The notes beneath the pieces are model-generated. The model had not been told where the DNA came from. It saw nothing but the letters and a program-made list of their open reading frames with translations, and did no database searches. From Acidimicrobiia bacterium (lineage in GTDB: Bacteria; Actinomycetota; Acidimicrobiia; Acidimicrobiales; Poriferisodalaceae): DNA of 64,000 nt. Made by a program: the position numbers and the translations under genes. The stretch lies in assembly GCA_022826045.1 (NCBI GenBank), contig JAJDVQ010000028.1, positions 38,751 to 102,750 of the forward strand, given 5' to 3'. Positions 62,587-64,000 of the stretch are shown piece after piece (position 1 is the stretch's first letter; each line of letters begins with the position of its first letter).

Positions 62587-64000
62587 GGGGGACTGTCAGT
62601 TTTTTTGTGTATCCGGCTGTGGTGGTGTCCGTCGGATGTGGTCGGCGGTCCGGTCGCCGTGGTGGACGGCCGGTGTGTTCAGGATGGCTTTCCGGCCGTT
62701 GGTCTTGCCGGTCGGGTTGGGCCGGTTCTTGGGTCTGGTCGTGGCGGCAAGGCAGGTGGGCTTTCATGGCGGCCTGCTCGTTGGGGGAATGGCCTCGGTG
62801 CCTGACTGCTCGTCGGAATCGGGCGCAGTGGCTGTCTGTGGCGTTGGTGGTGTACACGACCCTGCGCAGCTCGGCGGGGAACTCCCCGAACGGCACGAAT
62901 TCGTCCCGGGACTGGCGCCGGCTGCGGATCATCGCGGGGTAGGCGGCCTCTCAGTCGTCGGCGAAGCTCTCGAAGCGGGCTTCGGCGGCCTCGACGGTGG
63001 GCGACGTGCAGATCTCCCGCTTGGCCTTGGTGATCTGGCCCCAGTGCTTCTTTGACGCATGGCGGAGGCTGTTGGGGACCATGTGCACCACGCAGGTCTG
63101 CACCGTGGCCTGGGGCCAGGTGGCCCGGATCGAGGGGGGCAGGCCCCGCAGCCCGTCGCAGCACACGACCGGCGCGTCGGCGAGGCCGCGGTTTCGCAGC
63201 TCGGCCGGCGTCGCCGCCCACTGGGTGGCGCCCTCGCCGCCTGTGGGGCCCAGCCACAAGCCCCCCACATCGCGTTCTCCTTGAAGATCCACGCCGATCG
63301 CCACATAGACGGGCCTGTTCGCGACCTGGGAGTCGCCGGCCTTGACGACGATCGCGTCGATCAGCAGCACCGCATACACCGGCTCGAGCGGTGCGGTTCT
63401 GCCGCACCGCCATGTCGGCGACGATCTCGTCGGTGATCTGCCGGGATCGTGTCCCGGCTCACCGACGTGTCATAGATCTCAGCCAGATGGCCCTGGATCT
63501 CACCGGTGGCGGGCCCCTGCCCATACAGGCTGATCACATTGCCCGACAGGCCGTCAAGACGACGCCGATGCTTGCGCCGCCGTGGCCGGCTCGAACGTGC
63601 CCGCCCGGTCCCGCGGCACCGCCAGGTCAACCTCGCCGATCTCGGTGGTGACCCGCTTGGGCGTGGAACCGTTCCGCGAGCTCGGCGACCCTCTGCCCTC
63701 CGCAGCGTGACGCTCACAGCCCAGATGCCCGGCCGTCTCGACCTCCAGGCCCGTCCGGGGGCACCCGGCGCACCAAGCCCGTCAGCAGCCCGTTCCCGCC
63801 GGTCAGCCCCCGCGCCCTCAGCGCGTGCCTGAGCCACCAGCAGCTCGGCCCAGTCGGTCATCGCCGCCTCGCCGGCAGCATCGCTCGCCGGCACAGCCGG
63901 CCTGTCAAGATCAGCCGCAGACATGATCCTCCCCGGCCCACAGCCCCCAGCCGCGGACCCATCAGACCACGCCAGTTACACAAACTTTCTGACAGTCCCC
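62587..64000 (-). mobile_element. IS256-family insertion sequence, nearly complete
   Basis: Length is at least 1414 bp. The left end at 62587 reads GGGGACTGTCAG and then TTTGTGTA; the right end, read inwards from 64000, is GGGGACTGTCAG and then TTTGTGTA as well, so terminal inverted repeats of about 27 bp agree at most positions. The right outer edge coincides with the window end, so direct repeats cannot be checked. The transposase gene runs on the minus strand and is broken. The element lies about 200 bp downstream of the ssp-like operon. Confidence 0.85.
62650..63924 (-). pseudogene. IS256 transposase, frameshifted and with a stop
   Basis: Segments in several frames: N-terminus TDWAELLVAQARAEGA, middle GNVISLYGQG and YDTSVSRDTI, then VLLIDAIVVKAGDS, ANRPVYVAIGV, CCDGLRGLPP, MVPNSLRHASKKHWGQITK, AEARFESFADD and finally DEFVPFGEFPAEL with RFRRAVRHRGHSPNEQAA. 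At 62951-62953 TGA replaces the expected TGG after FADD. At least three further frame changes exist, so it cannot encode a full transposase. The start ATG 63861 or 63924 is uncertain. The fragment at 19007-19764 is its close relative. Confidence 0.85.

Noticed and set aside
1..64000. tRNA, rRNA or riboswitch genes
   Set aside because: No cloverleaf-like or rRNA-like sequence was recognised in the short intergenic gaps; a covariance-model scan was not possible here.

Overview
The window is a high-GC bacterial chromosome segment. Mycothiol genes (mshC-type ligase at 17006, mca-type amidase at 26321), a probable F420-dependent luciferase-like oxidoreductase, an actinobacterial-type dapD and many acyl-CoA enzymes point to an actinobacterium. 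The gene mix resembles Acidimicrobiia, but that is an inference. Many starts are GTG, and genes often overlap by ATGA or GTGA.

Layout. 1-5.7 kb: guaB tail, a SKI2-like helicase, a 2-hydroxyacid dehydrogenase, a P450 broken in a G9 tract, and an SMP-30 enzyme. 5.76-7.3 kb: a DUF234-type AAA ATPase behind three tandem 12-bp palindromes. 7.4-12.5 kb (minus strand): one operon of cobalt-type nitrile hydratase beta, alpha and accessory subunits, then a UGSC-family selenoprotein read through an in-frame TGA, an unrecognised companion, a MaoC hydratase and an acyl-CoA dehydrogenase. 12.6-18.2 kb: nucleotidase, NUDIX, a phosphatase downstream of two tandem paralogues, and mshC. 18.2-30.4 kb: ParA, a dead IS256 fragment, a dehydrogenase-like gene, a thioredoxin-like lipoprotein, an MgtE-like transporter with a PhoU/TrkA-C partner, a secreted low-complexity protein behind a G15 tract, mca, a YdjC-like protein lacking expected metal ligands, a nuclease and a thiolase. 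30.5-44 kb: mainly acyl-CoA metabolism, a triple-RidA protein, an AlbA_2 protein, dapD and an amidohydrolase. 44-47.7 kb: a zinc uptake and regulation locus (znuB, znuA, znuC, Fur-family regulator) with a Fur/Zur-like box. 47.8-51.1 kb: a phosphoribosyltransferase, a shortened AlbA_2 gene between two 127-bp direct repeats, and a Panacea protein coupled to a 53-aa ORF.

51.3-62.4 kb is a defence locus in one direction: cysteine desulfurase, DUF4007 protein, a 1193-aa P-loop ATPase and a DndC-like PP-loop protein (the SspABCD DNA phosphorothioation set), followed by an SF2 helicase, a GHKL ATPase and a PLD-type nuclease that look like its restriction module. An IS256-type element with recognisable inverted repeats and a decayed transposase follows directly (62587-64000).

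The two most notable items are the selenoprotein/nitrile hydratase operon and the Ssp-type locus with its three-gene effector tail. Smaller items are the operator arrays and the repeat-flanked AlbA_2 gene.
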